Part shown: positions 38,586 through 40,355 of the stretch, piece after piece
Numbering within the stretch: the first letter of the stretch is position 1
Layout of the letters: each line of letters opens with the position of its first letter
NCBI GenBank assembly: GCA_018897395.1
Contig: JAHIKV010000147.1
Location: forward strand, 1 to 40,355
Source: Planctomycetota bacterium
GTDB lineage: Bacteria > Planctomycetota > Planctomycetia > Pirellulales > Thermoguttaceae
DNA length: 40,355 bases
Direction: 5' to 3'
Notes under the pieces: generated by a model
Databases searched by the model: none
What the model saw: the letters and a program-made list of their open reading frames with translations, nothing else
What the model was told of the DNA's origin: nothing
Position numbers and translations under genes: made by a program

Positions 38586-39932
38586 ATGAATACGGACTAT
38601 CGCGGCCGGCGGGCGACGATCATGGGGCTGGGCCATTTCGGCGGCGGGGTCGCCGCGGCGCGATGGCTCGCACGGCAAGGAGCAATCGTCACCGTAACGG
38701 ACCTGACCGACGAAAATACCTTGGCCGATTCGCTGGCGATGCTGGCCGACGTGCCGGTCGCCGCGGTGCATCTCGGCGGCCACCGCGAGGAGGATTTTCG
38801 AGATGCCGATCTGGTCGTCGTGAATCCGGCGGTGCGGCCCGATAACTCTTGGCTCGATACCGCCCGACGTGCGGGCGCAACGCTTCGCACGGAAATCGAG
38901 TTGTTCGTGAAAAACTGTCCGGCGCGGATCGTCGGAGTGACCGGCAGCAACGGCAAATCGACCACCGCCGCGATGATTGCCGAGATACTTCGAGCTTCGG
39001 GACGCCGGACGTTTCTGGGCGGCAACATCGGCGGCAGTCTGCTGGAACAATTGCCGCAAATCGGCCGCGACGATTGGGTCGTGTTGGAACTAAGCAGTTT
39101 CCAACTGCGGCATTTTCGTCGTCCGCACACTCCGTGTGCGGGTTCGGCACACGGAGTGTGCCGACTACATATTGCCGTCGTGACCGGCTGCACGCCGAAC
39201 CATCTCGATTGGCATCGGAGTTTTGCCGACTACGCGGCGGCCAAGCAGCGGATTTTGGCCGGTCAAACACCCGACGATTTCGCCGTGTTGAACGCACGGG
39301 ACGCCGAAGTCGCTTCGTGGCGGCCGTTGGTTCGAGGCCACTTGGTTTCGACACCGGAATTGGACGACTTGCCGCCGCTGGCCGTGCCGGGCGAGCATAA
39401 TCGGATCAACGCGGCCTGTGCCGCCGCCGCCGCGATGGCTGCCGGGTGTGGAGACGGGGAAGTGAGGCAGGGTTTGCGGAGGTTTGTCGGTCTGCCGCAG
39501 CGGCTGGAGTCTATTGCGGATATTACGGGCCGGCGGTTCTACAACGATTCGGCCGCCACCACGCCGGAATCGACCGTCGCCGCATTGCGATCGTTGGACG
39601 TACACGTTTGGCTGCTGGCCGGCGGAGCAGCCAAGGGGTGCGATTTCGGGCCGTTGACCGCGGAAATCGTCCGCCGCGCGCGTGGAGCGGCGTTTTTTGG
39701 CGCCGTTCGCGAAAAATTGCTCGAGCGCGTCGCCTCGATCGACCGCCGATTCCCGTGTATTGCCGTGGAAACCCTCGACGAGGCGTTGCAGTGGTGTTGG
39801 ATGCGTTGCCGGTCGGGCGAGGCCATCGTGTTCTCACCCGGCTGTGCCGGCACAGATCAATTTCGCAACTATCGCCGTCGCGGTGAGTGTTTTGTCGAAT
39901 TGGTCGGCAGGTTGGACAATCTGCCAATTTAG
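38586..39932 (+). CDS. murD: UDP-MurNAc-L-alanine:D-glutamate ligase with palindromic insert
   Basis: Protein of 448 residues. It adds D-glutamate to UDP-MurNAc-L-Ala in cytoplasmic peptidoglycan synthesis. N-terminal MGLGHFGGGVAAA binds the UDP part, GVTGSNGKSTTAAMIAEIL (from about 117) is the ATP loop, and LELSSFQLRHF precedes an insertion (about residues 180-192, PHTPCAGSAHGVCR) encoded by a GCACACTCCGTGTGC palindrome; normal MurD continues directly into the VVTGCTPNHLDWH equivalent. FYNDSAATTPESTVAAL and GGAAKGCDFGPL follow. The gene confirms a peptidoglycan pathway. The stop TAG lies in the 84-bp hairpin element; no other mur genes are in the window. Confidence 0.92.
   Translation: MNTDYRGRRATIMGLGHFGGGVAAARWLARQGAIVTVTDLTDENTLADSLAMLADVPVAAVHLGGHREEDFRDADLVVVNPAVRPDNSWLDTARRAGATLRTEIELFVKNCPARIVGVTGSNGKSTTAAMIAEILRASGRRTFLGGNIGGSLLEQLPQIGRDDWVVLELSSFQLRHFRRPHTPCAGSAHGVCRLHIAVVTGCTPNHLDWHRSFADYAAAKQRILAGQTPDDFAVLNARDAEVASWRPLVRGHLVSTPELDDLPPLAVPGEHNRINAACAAAAAMAAGCGDGEVRQGLRRFVGLPQRLESIADITGRRFYNDSAATTPESTVAALRSLDVHVWLLAGGAAKGCDFGPLTAEIVRRARGAAFFGAVREKLLERVASIDRRFPCIAVETLDEALQWCWMRCRSGEAIVFSPGCAGTDQFRNYRRRGECFVELVGRLDNLPI
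39125..39161. repeat. GCACACTCCGTGTGC palindrome inside murD
   Basis: GCACACTCCGTGTGC, seven bases, then GCACACGGAGTGTGC. The arms are inverted copies and each is nearly palindromic. Inserted in frame between two conserved MurD segments. Confidence 0.92.
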
Positions 39933-40010
39933 CCCGCCGTGAATACACGGCGGGGAGTGTTTGTAACGTATCGCACTCATTGCCCCGGGTGTATTCACCC
40001 GGGGCTAAAT
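39927..40010. repeat. 84-bp double-hairpin element, copy 4
   Basis: Same orientation and near-identical to the copy at 36608. The murD stop codon TAG (39930-39932) is part of its ATTTAGC end. Confidence 0.93.
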
Positions 40011-40218
40011 GCCTCAGCTTCATCTATTGACAAGATACCGAACAATGTTATAGAAGGAGCGTGACGTTTGCGGCTTTCGGGCCGCGGACGGTCACGACCT
40101 CGGGGTCAACGACAGTGAGGCTTCCTTGGCGGAGGCCGATACGGCGCTGGGAGTCGTTGCCTCGGGGTTTTTTCTGCGCTGCGGAGCATGGTATACTCGT
40201 GCTTGTGCCGCATGTGAG
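40011..40218. other. Exon-side flank of the group II intron
   Basis: About 200 bases between the hairpin element and the intron 3' end. On the minus strand an open frame ends here at 40048 (…VVTVRGPKAANVTLLL, stop) and might be the 3' remnant of the gene or spacer into which the intron inserted. I cannot identify a protein. Confidence 0.35.

Positions 40219-40355
<137 letters not shown>

Overview
The window looks like chromosomal DNA of a GC-rich (roughly 60 %) planctomycete, most likely an uncultured Pirellulales-type bacterium. The clues are several conserved hypothetical proteins of planctomycete type, a PEP-CTERM protein with autotransporter-type beta repeats, a DUF1559-like protein, a very cysteine-rich secreted protein, short genes separated by tiny gaps, and a peptidoglycan gene (murD). 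The placement is inferred from protein character; there is no rRNA gene here.

Layout. 1-3.2 kb: a MITE-like palindromic element, a small conserved gene, a PemK/MazF toxin-antitoxin pair, a prepilin peptidase and shikimate kinase. 3.4-8.1 kb: a conserved hypothetical protein, a transglutaminase-like lipoprotein, a ChaN-type protein and a cobalamin adenosyltransferase. 8.1-13 kb (minus strand): small conserved proteins, a large GT-C-like membrane protein and its partner, and enolase. 13.3-17.2 kb (plus strand): psd, pssA, ribE, rsmA and a small protein, i.e. phosphatidylethanolamine synthesis plus housekeeping. 17.3-22 kb: an orphan N6-adenine DNA methyltransferase and a PEP-CTERM protein. 22-23 kb: tRNA-His and a membrane protein, bracketed by two inverted copies of an 82-bp double hairpin. 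23.1-31.4 kb (minus strand): an M1-M28-PDZ protease fusion, a CvpA-like protein, a GspE-like protein with a ruined Walker A site, an intact PilT-like ATPase and the Cys-rich secreted protein. 32-34.7 kb: a translationally coupled dehydrogenase / metallo-beta-lactamase-fold / SDR operon. 34.7-40 kb: a tiny zinc-ribbon protein, a MATE transporter, panD, a DUF1559-like protein and murD. The right edge carries the 3' end (domains V and VI) of a group II intron on the minus strand.

The most striking feature is the density of small repeats. Three kinds stand out: (i) heptanucleotide tandem repeats with unrelated unit sequences, often in inverted pairs, placed at gene borders where they supply stop or start codons; (ii) 82-84-bp double-hairpin elements in four copies, each within about 10 bases of a gene 3' end, two of which supply the stop codon; (iii) 20-80-bp palindromes, several inserted in frame inside conserved genes (rsmA, murD, the GT-C-like protein, the DNA methyltransferase) without breaking the reading frame. 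This resembles two known phenomena, the STRR heptamers of heterocystous cyanobacteria and the Rickettsia palindromic elements, occurring together in one genome.
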